64,000 bases of DNA from Marinisporobacter balticus (GTDB lineage Bacteria; Bacillota; Clostridia; Peptostreptococcales; Thermotaleaceae). Where the stretch lies: contig NZ_SLWV01000018.1 of the NCBI RefSeq assembly GCF_004345705.1, positions 9,724 to 73,723 of the forward strand. Direction: 5' to 3'. The notes beneath the pieces were generated by a model, which was not told the DNA's origin, did not search any database, and was given only the letters and a program-made list of their open reading frames with translations. A program made the translations under genes and the position numbers. Shown piece after piece: positions 1-9,658 of the stretch (positions within the stretch are counted from its first letter, which is position 1; every line of letters begins with the position of its first letter).

Positions 1-885
1 TACTATAGATGAACGATAATCCTTTTTGTAATCTATTGAAACCAATGGTTCTTCTGAATATCCAAGGATTCCATAAAGCGAACCTTCTGCTGCTTCTCTT
101 AATTTTTCATTTACCTCTTTTGCTGTAGTAGATTTTTCTAATTCAACCACCAAATCGACTACTGAAACCACTGGAATCGGTACTCTCATAGCCATTCCAT
201 TTAGTTTGCCTTTTAAATCTGGCAATACTTTTGCTACCGCTTTTGCAGCCCCCGTTGTTGTAGGAATAATAGATTCAGCTGCAGCCCTTGCTCTTCTCAA
301 GTCTTCATGAGGTAAATCTAATACATTTTGATCGTTTGTATAAGCATGTACAGTTGTCATCAAACCCTTTACGATTTTAAATTCATCGTTAAGCACTTTT
401 GCAACTGGCGCTAAACAGTTTGTTGTACAGGATGCATTAGACACAACATGATGTTTCTCTGGGTCATACTCAATATGATTTACACCCATAACAATTGTTT
501 TATCTTCATTTTTCCCTGGTGCCGTAATAATTACCTTCTTTGCACCTGCTTCAATATGTTTTTGGCAGTCTTCTTTGCTTGTAAATTTCCCAGTAGATTC
601 AATTACAATATCAACACCTAATTCTTTCCAAGGAATTTGCGCAGGGTCTCTATGCGCTGTAAATATGATTTCCTTTTCTCCTATTATAATTGAGTTTTCG
701 GTAGCTTTCACTTCATAAGGAAGGATTCCATATAAGGAATCATATTTAAATATATGTGCATGTTTCTCAGGTCCACTTGTACTATTAATCGCAACAATTT
801 CTATATCTTTCTCTCTTTCTAACCATGCTCTTAATACATTCTTTCCAATCCTACCAAAACCATTAATCCCTACTTTAATTGGCAT
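1..885 (-). CDS. gap: glyceraldehyde-3-phosphate dehydrogenase, partial (C-terminus outside window)
   Basis: Cytosolic glycolytic enzyme that oxidises glyceraldehyde-3-phosphate to 1,3-bisphosphoglycerate. I translated it by hand. It starts at the ATG at 885 behind an AGGAGGG site and reads MPIKVGINGFGRIGKN, the Rossmann nucleotide-binding start. The catalytic block NASCTTNCLAP follows, then the conserved RRARAAAESIIPTTTGAAKA. About 295 of roughly 335 residues are present; the reading frame runs off the left edge, so the gene is cut by the window and not broken. Oddity: the position that is usually Asp after the second beta strand (AINDLTD in NAD enzymes) reads AINSTSG here, while the downstream DLPH of NAD enzymes is kept. 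That may change NAD/NADP preference. Family assignment is certain; coenzyme choice is inference. Confidence 0.97.
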   Translation of the reverse strand, partial: MPIKVGINGFGRIGKNVLRAWLEREKDIEIVAINSTSGPEKHAHIFKYDSLYGILPYEVKATENSIIIGEKEIIFTAHRDPAQIPWKELGVDIVIESTGKFTSKEDCQKHIEAGAKKVIITAPGKNEDKTIVMGVNHIEYDPEKHHVVSNASCTTNCLAPVAKVLNDEFKIVKGLMTTVHAYTNDQNVLDLPHEDLRRARAAAESIIPTTTGAAKAVAKVLPDLKGKLNGMAMRVPIPVVSVVDLVVELEKSTTAKEVNEKLREAAEGSLYGILGYSEEPLVSIDYKKDYRSSIV

Positions 886-1032
886 ATTATACCCTCCTAT
901 TAGTAGATATATATTTATATATCATTATATATAGTTATTTGTATGTACTATTTATTATATATGTTATATTATATTAAAATAATAACATATATAATGCTAA
1001 TTGTATACATTATTATATGTTTTTATCAACAA

Positions 1033-1076
1033 AAAAATCTGTAGACAAAATCATATGATTTTGTCTACAGATTTTT
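1033..1076 (-). terminator. intrinsic terminator after the radical SAM gene
   Basis: A perfect 44-bp palindrome (22 bp per arm) with A/T tracts at both ends. It overlaps the stop codon of the radical SAM gene at 1065-1067. It can work in both directions, but only the leftward gene ends here. Confidence 0.85.
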
Positions 1077-2021
1077 AAATTTTCTTAAAGCTTTGCCATT
1101 TAAATAGCTACATCCTTTTCCTTGATAACTATCTAATTGTTCCATTTTTTCATCAATTCTATCTTTTATTTTCCACCAACTCGTATTCCAATTACAAAAA
1201 AGTGTATTTTCCTTTGGTGCTCTACCAATTAATCTCTGAAGCACCATATTTGGATTTAAATATTCTAAAAAAGCGATAACATGATCCACATATTCTTCCA
1301 TAGAAATAATTTCAAATTCTTTATTTTGATACATATTTCCCATCATTGTATTTTTTACAATATATAAGGAATGTAATTTTACTTGCTCTATTTTCAAAGC
1401 TGAAAGAATCTTTGCCCCTTCGATAATATCTTCTAATGTATCCCAAGGAAGATTTAAAATCATATGGGTACAAATTTCAAACCCATACTTCTTAATATAC
1501 ATCACCGCATCTATAAACTCTGCAAGAGAATGTCCTCTATTGATTTTTTTTAATGTATGATAATTCACACTTTGTAGTCCCAATTCTATAGATATGTTAA
1601 TGTCCTTCATTTCTTCTATTTCTTTAAGAAAAGAAAGATAGCTATCATTTATACAATCTGGTCTTGTCGATATAGCAATTTCTACGATATTCTCCCTACA
1701 AGCAGCATTTATATATTCCTTAAACTTTTCTAAAGGTAGATAGGTGTTGGTAAAGTTTTGGAAATAAGCAATAAATTTGTTAGCTTTATACTTTTTTTGA
1801 ATATATGTTATGTTTTTATTCAATTGATCTATTACAGATATACTATTCTCTAAATTTTCAAAGCCTGCGCCTTCTTCGCCACAAAATATACACCCACCCA
1901 CGCCTACAGTATGATCTCTATTTGGACATGTTACAGGAAGATTTATCGGAATTTTATATATCTTTTCTCCATATTTTTCTTTTAAATATTGTGAATATAT
2001 CCTATATCTACTGTTTTGCAT
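1065..2021 (-). CDS. TIGR01212-family radical SAM protein (YtqA-like)
   Basis: A 318-residue radical SAM protein. The N-terminal third carries CPNRDHTVGVGGCIFCG, the spaced-cysteine iron-sulfur motif typical of the YtqA/TIGR01212 group. The radical SAM barrel follows (AISTRPDCI, ELGLQS, GFEICTHMILNLPWDT). Family members are widespread in Firmicutes. A tRNA-modification link has been proposed for relatives, but I cannot assign a substrate from sequence. The length fits the family. It has its own terminator, so it is probably transcribed alone or with the upstream Usp gene, 49 bp away. Confidence 0.9.
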   Translation of the reverse strand: MQNSRYRIYSQYLKEKYGEKIYKIPINLPVTCPNRDHTVGVGGCIFCGEEGAGFENLENSISVIDQLNKNITYIQKKYKANKFIAYFQNFTNTYLPLEKFKEYINAACRENIVEIAISTRPDCINDSYLSFLKEIEEMKDINISIELGLQSVNYHTLKKINRGHSLAEFIDAVMYIKKYGFEICTHMILNLPWDTLEDIIEGAKILSALKIEQVKLHSLYIVKNTMMGNMYQNKEFEIISMEEYVDHVIAFLEYLNPNMVLQRLIGRAPKENTLFCNWNTSWWKIKDRIDEKMEQLDSYQGKGCSYLNGKALRKFKNL

Positions 2022-2070
2022 AGATTATTTCTCCTTTTATAATGAGAAAACTTGATGCATCGTGTGTCTT

Positions 2071-2475
2071 CTATCCTACTTTTTCTTCTTTCTCTATCGG
2101 TACAATTTCAACCTCAATATCTTTAGGTAATTGCTTTTCCAATTTATTTGACACATTTTTTTCATTTTTTTCAAAAGATTGACCTAAAACAATCAAATCT
2201 ATATTATTTTTCTCTGTTAACTTTTTTAAAGTTTCAAGTACATCATGTGCTCTTACTACCGTCAAATTTGCACCATACGCCTTTGACTCTTCAAATAAAT
2301 AATCTAGCGCATCGCCATCTTTTGATGTGCCTAAAAAATGATCCCCTTCTTTCGCTACATGTATAACAAATAATTCTCCATTATACGTATCTCGTATTTC
2401 AGCACCTCTTCTAATAAGTCTTTCACAGGTCTTTTGCTGTGTTACACATACCATAATATTTTGTATCGTATTCAT
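2071..2475 (-). CDS. universal stress protein (UspA) domain protein
   Basis: A 134-residue single-domain protein. It starts with MVCVTQQKTCERLIRRGAEI and later has NIDLIVLGQS, the alpha/beta Usp fold as also found in the cytosolic sensor part of KdpD. The opening resembles KdpD Usp domains more than classical UspA. The classical nucleotide-binding G-x2-G-x9-GS loop is not obvious, so ATP binding is doubtful. AAAGGGG precedes the ATG at 2475. The role is unknown; a small cytosolic regulator or stress protein is the reasonable description. Confidence 0.75.
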   Translation of the reverse strand: MNTIQNIMVCVTQQKTCERLIRRGAEIRDTYNGELFVIHVAKEGDHFLGTSKDGDALDYLFEESKAYGANLTVVRAHDVLETLKKLTEKNNIDLIVLGQSFEKNEKNVSNKLEKQLPKDIEVEIVPIEKEEKVG

Positions 2476-2760
2476 TATAAGACCCCTTTCGAAAATTCAA
2501 ATATTTTCTATTCGTCTTTTCTTTTTTTATAATGCTATTTCCTCTTACATTATACTACAAAGAATTATCTCCTGCTAGTATACATAGGATCATAATACAT
2601 AATACATTTATATATAGCATATTTTAAACATAAGTTTACGCATCTTACTTGTTATTTTAACATTTTTCTTTCAATACCTATTTTTGATACCTAAATTTGT
2701 TAGATTTTTTATTTTCGACTTAAACTTTTTATAGGTATTATTGGGATTAAAATCATTCTT

Positions 2761-5700
2761 CTAATATTTTTGTTCTATTTTTTCTTGATAAATAGGCGAA
2801 CTTACTTTTACGAATTTATGCACATATGAATACCAATTATCAATTATTTTTTTAGCCTTCCTACTATTTGTCCACTTATAATGTTCATTAATTAGATTTT
2901 TTACGTTCTCTATATCATTTGATTTTTCTAAAAGCTTTATTTCTACGATTTGCTTATTGCACTTATTATAAAAGTCTTTATTTTCATCAAGTATATAAGC
3001 TACGCCACCACTCATTCCTGCTCCAAAATTTCTGCCTACTGATCCAAGAATCACCACTGTTCCTCCTGTCATATACTCACAGCCATGATTTCCAACACCT
3101 TCAACAACAGCTACAGCTCCGCTATTTCTTACACAAAATCTTTGTCCTACTAAACCTTGAATATAAGCTTGCCCAGATGTTGCACCATAAAACAATGTAT
3201 TTCCAGCAATCATATTTTCAGATGGAATAAATGTTGACTCCTTTGGGGGGGTTATAATAATTTTACCCCCTGATAAACCTTTCCCAAGGTAATCATTTGC
3301 ATCTCCTTGAAGAATAAAAGTAAGTCCTTTCGTCAAAAAAGCACCGAAGCTTTGACCTGCTGAACCTTCAAATTTAAACTGAATTGTATCATCAACTAGC
3401 CCTTTATCTCCATAACGTTTTGCGATTTCACCACTAAGCATCGTTCCTACCGTTCGATCTGTATTTTTAATTTTGAACGTTGCCTCAGTCTTTAATCCTT
3501 TTTCTAAGGCATCTTTTGATAACTTAATTAACATTTTATCTAAAATATCATCAATTTTATGATCTTGTTTAATCCTACATTTGTCGATAATGCGAGATGG
3601 AAGCTCTGGTCTATAAATAATAGGATATAAATCTAAATTTTTTAATTTCTCTTTATTAAAATCCTTTACCTCTAATACATCAACCCTTCCAACCATTTCA
3701 TCAATAGTTGCAAATCCAAGCTTAGCCATTATTTCTCTTATCTCATCTGCTACAAAGGTTAAATAAGCAATCAAATATTCTGACTTTCCTTTAAATCTTT
3801 CACGAAGCTTATGATCTTGTGTTGCAATTCCAACTGGACATTTATTTATATGACATTGTCTGCACATTACACACCCTAGAGAAATAAGTCCTGTAGTAGC
3901 AAATCCATATTCTTCTGCTCCAAGGAGTGCCGCAATGACAACATCTCTTCCCGATCTCATCTTCCCATCAACTTGCACCGTAATTCTACTTCTTAAATTA
4001 TTAAGCAGCAATGTCTGTTGCGTTTCAGCAAGTCCGATTTCCCAAGGAAGTCCCACATATTTCAGCGAACTTATTGGCGATGCACCTGTACCGCCATCAT
4101 GTCCACTAATCATAACCACGTCAGCATGACCCTTCGAAACTCCTGCTGCAACGGTTCCAACCCCTACTTCTGATACAAGCTTTACACTAATTCTCGCTGT
4201 TGCATTTATATTTTTTAAATCATATATTAATTGTGCCAAATCTTCTATTGAATAGATATCATGATGAGGCGGTGGAGAAATCAAATCTATTCCTGGTATT
4301 GAATGTCTCACCTTTGCAATTGCTATTACTTCATGTGCTTCCTTGCTTATCGATCCAAACGACATCCCCGAAATGGTAAATCTCTTTAAAATATTCTCTA
4401 CAGATTCAACCGCTTCTATAGGAATCCATTTTCTTTTCTTAAATTTTAATAAGCCACGAATGGTTGCTATTTTTGTGTTTTGTTCATCTACAGCTTCAGC
4501 ATATTCTTTATAAAGCCTATAGTCATTTTCTAAACATGCTTTTCCAAGTTTTTTTACTACTTTTGGATTCAAAATATGATATTCTCCACCCTGTTTATGA
4601 TAAATTTCTCCACCTATATCTAGTGTTTCATCTAAATTTTCTGTATCTTCATATGCAGATGCATGTCTTTTTATCACTTCACTTGCAATACCATCTAACC
4701 CTATTCCAGAAATCTTAGATGGTGTATCTCTAAAATATTCATCAATGACACTTTGATGCACCCCTATAGCCTGAAAAATTTGGGCTCCATTATAACTTTG
4801 TATTGTAGATATTCCCATTCTTGAAATAATTTTTAGAAGTCCTGATGAAATTGCTTTACAATAATTATCAAAATATTTTTCAATTTCACTGATGTCTTTT
4901 CTATATTTATCATTTTCTACCATCTTGGGGATAATATTGTACACCATATATGGATTTATTGCCTTTGCTCCATAACCCACTAAAAGAGCCATATGCATAA
5001 CATCTCTCGCATCTCCTGCTTCTACAATCAAATCAGCGGACGTTCTTAATTTTTTACGAATCAAGTGATGATGAACAGCACTTACTGCTAACAAACTTGG
5101 TATGGGTGCATTATATCTTCCTATATTGCTATCACTTAATATAAGAATATTATATCCTTCCATCACACTTTCCTCTGCACGTTTACAAAGATATTCTAAT
5201 GCTTGTTTTAATCCATTTTCTCTATCAATTTCAAAAGTAATTGGAATCGTAATCGCCCTAAAATGATCATCATTAAGATGTCTAATATCTTCTATTTGTT
5301 TATTACTTAAAATAGGATGTGCTATTTCAATGTATTTATGCTCTTTTTTTGTTTCTATTTCGTCTAATAGCTTCCCATGACTGCCCATAAACTGTGTTAA
5401 AGACATGATTATTTCTTCTCGAATCGGGTCTATTGGTGGATTCGTAACCTGCGCAAAATTTTGCTTAAAATAATTGAATAAAAGCTGGGGTCTTTCAGAT
5501 AAAACAGCTAATGGAATATCTGTACCCATTGATCCAATTGGTTCTTTACTATTTTTCACCATAAATCGAATAACTTTTTCTAATTCTTCCTGCGTGTATC
5601 CAAAAATCTTCTTTTTTAGCCTCAAAGTTTCCTTTCTCATCTTTTTTATCTCATAATGTTGTTTTATATCATCGAGCGTTACTTTATTTCTTTGTATCCA

Positions 5701-7023
5701 ATTTACAAATGGTTTTCTGTTAGCCACTCCTAACTTTATTTCATCATCTGAGATCATTCGTCCTTCTTTTGTATCAATCAACAACATTTTCCCAGGTTCA
5801 ATACGTCCTTTTTTCTTTACGTCTTCTTGTTTTATTTCAACTACCCCAACTTCAGACGCCATAATAACCAGGTCATTCTTTGTAATCAAATATCTAGCAG
5901 GTCTTAATCCATTTCGATCTAATGTTACGCCTACCTTTATTCCATCTGTAAAAGCAATAGTAGCGGGTCCATCCCAAGGCTCCATTAATCTTGCAGTATA
6001 TTCATAAAATGCTCTTTTTTCTTCATGCATATTTGAATCATTTTGCCATGCTTCCGGTATAAGCATCATCATTACATTCTCCATAAAATGCCCATTTGCA
6101 ATAAAAAGTTCTAATGCATTGTCAAGTGATGCAGAATCACTACCCCCTAATTCAATAATAGGTAAAATTTTCTTAAAAGTTTCTCCAAATAGCTTAGAAT
6201 GCATTCCTCCTTCTCTCGCATTCATCCAGTTTACATTTCCTCTTATTGTATTTATTTCACCATTGTGTGCTAGATATCTAAAAGGCTGGGCAAGTTTCCA
6301 TGATGGAAATGTATTTGTACTATATCTTTCATGCACAATTACAATTGCAGTTTTCATATCTTTATCTTTCAAATCCAAATAAAAATCTTCAAGTTTATAA
6401 CCTAATATAAGTCCTTTGTATACAATTGTACGGCTAGACAAACTACAAATATAAAAACTCTCTGTATGTGTTTTTCTTGCATTCATTATAATATTTTGCA
6501 CACGTTTTCTAACAATTAGTAGCTTTCGTTCAAATTCATCTGTACTTTGATTATTTCTATGAATAAATAGCTGCATAACTATTGGTCTTGTTGCGCTCGC
6601 TAATTCACCACAAGCTTTTTCATTAACAGGTACTTCTCTCCAACCAAGTAATTTCTGATTTTCTTCTCTTACAACTCTTTCAACAATTCCCTCACAAAAA
6701 ATACGTACATTTGGTTCTTGTGGTAGGAAAACCATCCCCACAGCATAATTACCATCATCTGTCAATTTTATATCTACTTTTTCAACCTCTTTTTTAAAAT
6801 AATCATGAGGAATCTGAATCATAATACCAGATCCATCGCCAGTACTAGCATCTGCCCCAACAGCACCCCTATGCTTCAAATTTTTCAATATTTCCAATCC
6901 TTTTTTCAATATATCATGACTTTTCAATCCTTTTATGTTTGCAATAAATCCAACGCCACAACTATCTTTTTCCATATTCGGATCATAAAGTCCTTGCTTT
7001 TCTGGAAATCCATTTTTATTCAT
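2761..7023 (-). CDS. gltB: glutamate synthase large subunit
   Basis: Large subunit of GOGAT, which makes two glutamates from glutamine and 2-oxoglutarate. I chose the ATG at 7023 (9 nt after GGAGG) over the one at 7032, which abuts the ribosome site; this gives 1420 residues. Domain order: class II glutamine amidotransferase with nucleophile Cys22 (EKDSCGVGF) after a short removable leader, a central domain, an FMN-binding synthase barrel (HDGGTGASP), a 3Fe-4S cluster (CVMCRQCHINKCPVG), and a C-terminal GXGXG beta-helix domain. The length is near the usual 1500. No gltD lies directly beside it; a GltD-like gene is 6.4 kb away at 13381 on the other strand. Ferredoxin or that protein could supply electrons. 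Confidence 0.96.
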   Translation of the reverse strand: MNKNGFPEKQGLYDPNMEKDSCGVGFIANIKGLKSHDILKKGLEILKNLKHRGAVGADASTGDGSGIMIQIPHDYFKKEVEKVDIKLTDDGNYAVGMVFLPQEPNVRIFCEGIVERVVREENQKLLGWREVPVNEKACGELASATRPIVMQLFIHRNNQSTDEFERKLLIVRKRVQNIIMNARKTHTESFYICSLSSRTIVYKGLILGYKLEDFYLDLKDKDMKTAIVIVHERYSTNTFPSWKLAQPFRYLAHNGEINTIRGNVNWMNAREGGMHSKLFGETFKKILPIIELGGSDSASLDNALELFIANGHFMENVMMMLIPEAWQNDSNMHEEKRAFYEYTARLMEPWDGPATIAFTDGIKVGVTLDRNGLRPARYLITKNDLVIMASEVGVVEIKQEDVKKKGRIEPGKMLLIDTKEGRMISDDEIKLGVANRKPFVNWIQRNKVTLDDIKQHYEIKKMRKETLRLKKKIFGYTQEELEKVIRFMVKNSKEPIGSMGTDIPLAVLSERPQLLFNYFKQNFAQVTNPPIDPIREEIIMSLTQFMGSHGKLLDEIETKKEHKYIEIAHPILSNKQIEDIRHLNDDHFRAITIPITFEIDRENGLKQALEYLCKRAEESVMEGYNILILSDSNIGRYNAPIPSLLAVSAVHHHLIRKKLRTSADLIVEAGDARDVMHMALLVGYGAKAINPYMVYNIIPKMVENDKYRKDISEIEKYFDNYCKAISSGLLKIISRMGISTIQSYNGAQIFQAIGVHQSVIDEYFRDTPSKISGIGLDGIASEVIKRHASAYEDTENLDETLDIGGEIYHKQGGEYHILNPKVVKKLGKACLENDYRLYKEYAEAVDEQNTKIATIRGLLKFKKRKWIPIEAVESVENILKRFTISGMSFGSISKEAHEVIAIAKVRHSIPGIDLISPPPHHDIYSIEDLAQLIYDLKNINATARISVKLVSEVGVGTVAAGVSKGHADVVMISGHDGGTGASPISSLKYVGLPWEIGLAETQQTLLLNNLRSRITVQVDGKMRSGRDVVIAALLGAEEYGFATTGLISLGCVMCRQCHINKCPVGIATQDHKLRERFKGKSEYLIAYLTFVADEIREIMAKLGFATIDEMVGRVDVLEVKDFNKEKLKNLDLYPIIYRPELPSRIIDKCRIKQDHKIDDILDKMLIKLSKDALEKGLKTEATFKIKNTDRTVGTMLSGEIAKRYGDKGLVDDTIQFKFEGSAGQSFGAFLTKGLTFILQGDANDYLGKGLSGGKIIITPPKESTFIPSENMIAGNTLFYGATSGQAYIQGLVGQRFCVRNSGAVAVVEGVGNHGCEYMTGGTVVILGSVGRNFGAGMSGGVAYILDENKDFYNKCNKQIVEIKLLEKSNDIENVKNLINEHYKWTNSRKAKKIIDNWYSYVHKFVKVSSPIYQEKIEQKY

Positions 7024-7359
7024 AAAAATCATCCTCCATATTTCTATTTGCGATATTTAAAAGTATGCACTAAAAAGTGTTCCATATGAATTTATATAAA
7101 AATACGCCCAACAAATAGAGCATTTAAAATCCCTATTTTGTTGGACGCCATTGCCCACAAAAATATTTATTTTTGAATATTTAAAACATTATATAATATT
7201 AAAAATATTTATACAAGTATTTTTTTATTATTTCTTAAAATCTTTGATTTATAATCTTCTTAACCAATTTACTATTCCTCATATATAAGATCAGAAATGT
7301 ATACCTATATAATCAACTTCACCCAACGCACTACACAATAAAAGTGGCTAAAGCCACTT
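7024..7359. other. intergenic region upstream of gltB
   Basis: 336 bp without a gene. It holds a GGAGG site for gltB and one hairpin at 7103-7148, annotated separately. No recognised riboswitch consensus was seen. The remainder is very AT-rich and gave no further call. Confidence 0.6.
7103..7148 (-). terminator. hairpin in gltB leader: terminator or attenuator
   Basis: CCAACAAAATAG and CTATTTGTTGG pair with a one-base bulge around an 11-nt loop. Read leftward, the stem is followed by GGGCGTATTTTTATAT, a weak U-rich tail. It lies between the M14 peptidase gene, which has its own terminator, and gltB, about 80 bp before the gltB start. A leader attenuator is therefore as likely as a simple terminator. 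Confidence 0.5.
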
Positions 7360-7362
7360 TTA
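7339..7362 (-). terminator. terminator of the M14 peptidase gene
   Basis: AAAAGTGGCT, a two-base loop, and AGCCACTTTT form a tight hairpin that overlaps the stop codon at 7360-7362. The U-rich part is inside the stem. Confidence 0.65.
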
Positions 7363-8631
7363 CACAATTGCTGCTAATAACAACAATTCTTCATTATCAT
7401 TATATATTTTATTAAACTGTTCTATTGGAAGGGGATTCTTCCCTTTTCCTACTTCAATGGTATATCCTGGTCTTCTATACGCATCTATAAACCAATCCTT
7501 ATATCCAGCATAAGAAGCGATTCCATAAGTTTCATCTAAAGTATATCCACTTACTTTTTCAAATAATTCTCCAATTCTTTTTGCCTCTGGCGGAGCAAGG
7601 TTTTCAAAGTTCCAATAAATCACTTCTCCTTGACTATGGTAAGCAAGTACTAGCCTAAAGTTATTCTTTCTTGTAAAATCTGCCACTGTCTTTGATTCTG
7701 GTTCAGATTCTGGATATGGTCCTGAATATCTTGTAGGACCTGGCCCATAAACACCATACTCTTCTTCCGCTTCCTTCGACAGTTCCCAAAGTGCATCGTA
7801 GTTATGATTTAAATCTACGCCCCGATTGTTTGCCTGCCAATCTTTTGAAAAGTCTGTACTTCCGTTATTCCATGCAATCAATTGATCATAATATGGATTA
7901 TCTTCTTGTAGCCCATTTAATACTAAATCCACCCCATCTGGATTTACCATAGGCATGATATAAATGGTGCTCTTTTCCAAAATATCTTTTAGATCATATC
8001 CTCTTATATCTTTTTCCACAGCATAAGCCTTTGAAAAATTCTCAACAAATTTCATAAGTAATGGCGATGTAATCCATTCTAATGCATGATGGGCAGCATT
8101 ATAAAAAACTTTATTGGGTCCATTACCTAATTTTATATAATATAAATTTTTCCCTAAAACACTTTTTCCTGCAATCCCCACTTCTAAAAATGGATATCTT
8201 ATTTTTAATCCTTCAATATCTCTTTGCATAATATCATAAGTATAATCAATATTTGTATCTACCACATCTATCCCATACGGTACAATGATTTTTTGTCCTA
8301 TTTGTAAATTGTATGGATTCACATTTGGATTGGCTGTAATGATTTTTGTGACATTTGTATAATATTTTCTAGCAATTTGATACATAGTATCCCCTGGTCT
8401 TATGGTATAGATATCATAGCCCAATAAAAGTGGTTCTAAAGCCTTTTGTGTATTAGGTCCAATAATCCCATCAGGAGTTAATCCATTATCTCTTTGAAAA
8501 TTCATTACTGCTTGCTCTGTTTTTGCCCCAAATATGCCATCAATTGGACCTGGATCATATCCAATTTTTTTTAGTAGAGCTTGTATTTCCATTACGTCAG
8601 TTCCCTGAGAGCCTCTCTTTAATAATCTCAA
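7360..8631 (-). CDS. PG-binding/LysM/M14 zinc peptidase (gamma-D-Glu-diaminopimelate endopeptidase type)
   Basis: Cell-wall peptidase of about 423 residues. Domains in order: a PG_binding_1 helix bundle (about 5-65, GYDPGPIDGIFGAKT), a LysM repeat (about 75-120, YTIRPGDTMYQIARKYY), then an M14 carboxypeptidase domain to the end. The zinc motif HxxE is seen in AAHHALEW, the third ligand region in YHSQGEVIYW, and the catalytic Glu in YTIEVGKG. The architecture matches endopeptidase I of Lysinibacillus sphaericus, which cuts the gamma-D-Glu/diaminopimelate bond in spore or cell-wall peptides. No signal peptide is visible, as is common for mother-cell enzymes. The TTG at 8631 has the best spacing to AGGAG; ATGs at 8640 and 8637 sit on or too close to it. 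Confidence 0.9.
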   Translation of the reverse strand: MRLLKRGSQGTDVMEIQALLKKIGYDPGPIDGIFGAKTEQAVMNFQRDNGLTPDGIIGPNTQKALEPLLLGYDIYTIRPGDTMYQIARKYYTNVTKIITANPNVNPYNLQIGQKIIVPYGIDVVDTNIDYTYDIMQRDIEGLKIRYPFLEVGIAGKSVLGKNLYYIKLGNGPNKVFYNAAHHALEWITSPLLMKFVENFSKAYAVEKDIRGYDLKDILEKSTIYIMPMVNPDGVDLVLNGLQEDNPYYDQLIAWNNGSTDFSKDWQANNRGVDLNHNYDALWELSKEAEEEYGVYGPGPTRYSGPYPESEPESKTVADFTRKNNFRLVLAYHSQGEVIYWNFENLAPPEAKRIGELFEKVSGYTLDETYGIASYAGYKDWFIDAYRRPGYTIEVGKGKNPLPIEQFNKIYNDNEELLLLAAIV

Positions 8632-8708
8632 TAGCATCATCTCCTATTGTTTGCTACTATTTATAATATCGTGAGACTTTTAGATGTGTGCTTATTCATT
8701 ATTTCAAT

Positions 8709-9551
8709 TTAAAAATTTGTCATCGTCTCATCCATATTTTTGCATTGCATATAAACAAATAGATTATTATACGTTGCTCTTACTTGATCATTTTCTAAAT
8801 AATCTCGATCATAAATCGCTATCACTTTTTCTATAAAATCAGGATTTATTTTATTTCTGTTATTTTGACTATTATTCGCACCAATTTTTTTAACGGAGTA
8901 TAAAAAATCTTTGCAACCATTAAAATATTCATATTCATATTTTTCTAAAGCGTCCATCTCCATCTTTTTAAAATGATTTTTCGTAACAACATGCTTACAT
9001 ATTTCTTGCAATTCCTCTAATGAATAAAAAGACTGCCCAGCAGAAATGTCTTCTTTTATTTTTAGTAGATCTTTGGTTTTATCAAAAGACTGATGAAGTT
9101 CACAAAATGTATTTTTGCCAAAGGTTGAAAAACATAGTATTCCTTCTTCATCAAGCAATTTGATTAGTTTCGTTAGTGTATGATCCAATTGATTAAACCA
9201 CTGAAAAGTTGCATTGGATATGATTAAATCATACTTTTCATCTAAAATCATTTCTTCAATATCTCCACAAATAAATTCAATTTCTTCGCAATTCATCGTT
9301 GCTTTTACTTGTTCAATCATCCCTGGAGCAATATCTACCGCAGTGATTTTAGCACCTTTAAAGTGTTTTTTTAAAGCTCTTGTTACATAGCCTGTCCCAC
9401 AACCTACTTCTAGTATATTTTCAAAATCTATTCCTGTATTCTTTATATGGGCAATCAAGGTATCTCCCATTATTTTTTGAACCTTTGCATATTGATCATA
9501 TTGTTTTGCATTCCTACTGAATCGTCTCTTTAGTTTCTCCTTATTAATCAT
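8709..9551 (-). CDS. bioC: malonyl-ACP O-methyltransferase BioC
   Basis: A 280-residue class I SAM methyltransferase. The BioC opening KLKRRFSRNAKQYDQYAKVQ is followed by SAM motif I ILEVGCGTGYVT (about 46-57), motif II region ITAVDIAPGMIE and SNATFQWF. BioC methylates the free carboxyl of malonyl-ACP so that fatty-acid enzymes accept it as primer for the pimeloyl chain. It is the last gene of the leftward bioF-bioH-bioC set, separated from bioH by about 107 bp. Neighbouring bioF and a BioH-like esterase make the assignment strong; alone it would be only a generic methyltransferase. Confidence 0.92.
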   Translation of the reverse strand: MINKEKLKRRFSRNAKQYDQYAKVQKIMGDTLIAHIKNTGIDFENILEVGCGTGYVTRALKKHFKGAKITAVDIAPGMIEQVKATMNCEEIEFICGDIEEMILDEKYDLIISNATFQWFNQLDHTLTKLIKLLDEEGILCFSTFGKNTFCELHQSFDKTKDLLKIKEDISAGQSFYSLEELQEICKHVVTKNHFKKMEMDALEKYEYEYFNGCKDFLYSVKKIGANNSQNNRNKINPDFIEKVIAIYDRDYLENDQVRATYNNLFVYMQCKNMDETMTNF

Positions 9552-9658
9552 TACGCGCTTCCTCTCTATTTCGTTAAAGATCTTCTAAAAAATAGTTTAA
9601 TAGTTCTTAAATATAGATAACCAACATCAAAAAAAGTTATCGGGTATGAACGTTCTTT

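Noticed and set aside
3935..4129. Small plus-strand frames inside gltB and other long genes
   Set aside because: They are antisense shadows without ribosome sites or recognisable protein patterns.
9616..9641. GATAAC/GTTATC repeat between bioH and bioC
   Set aside because: A 6-bp stem with a long A-rich loop is too weak to call a regulatory element.
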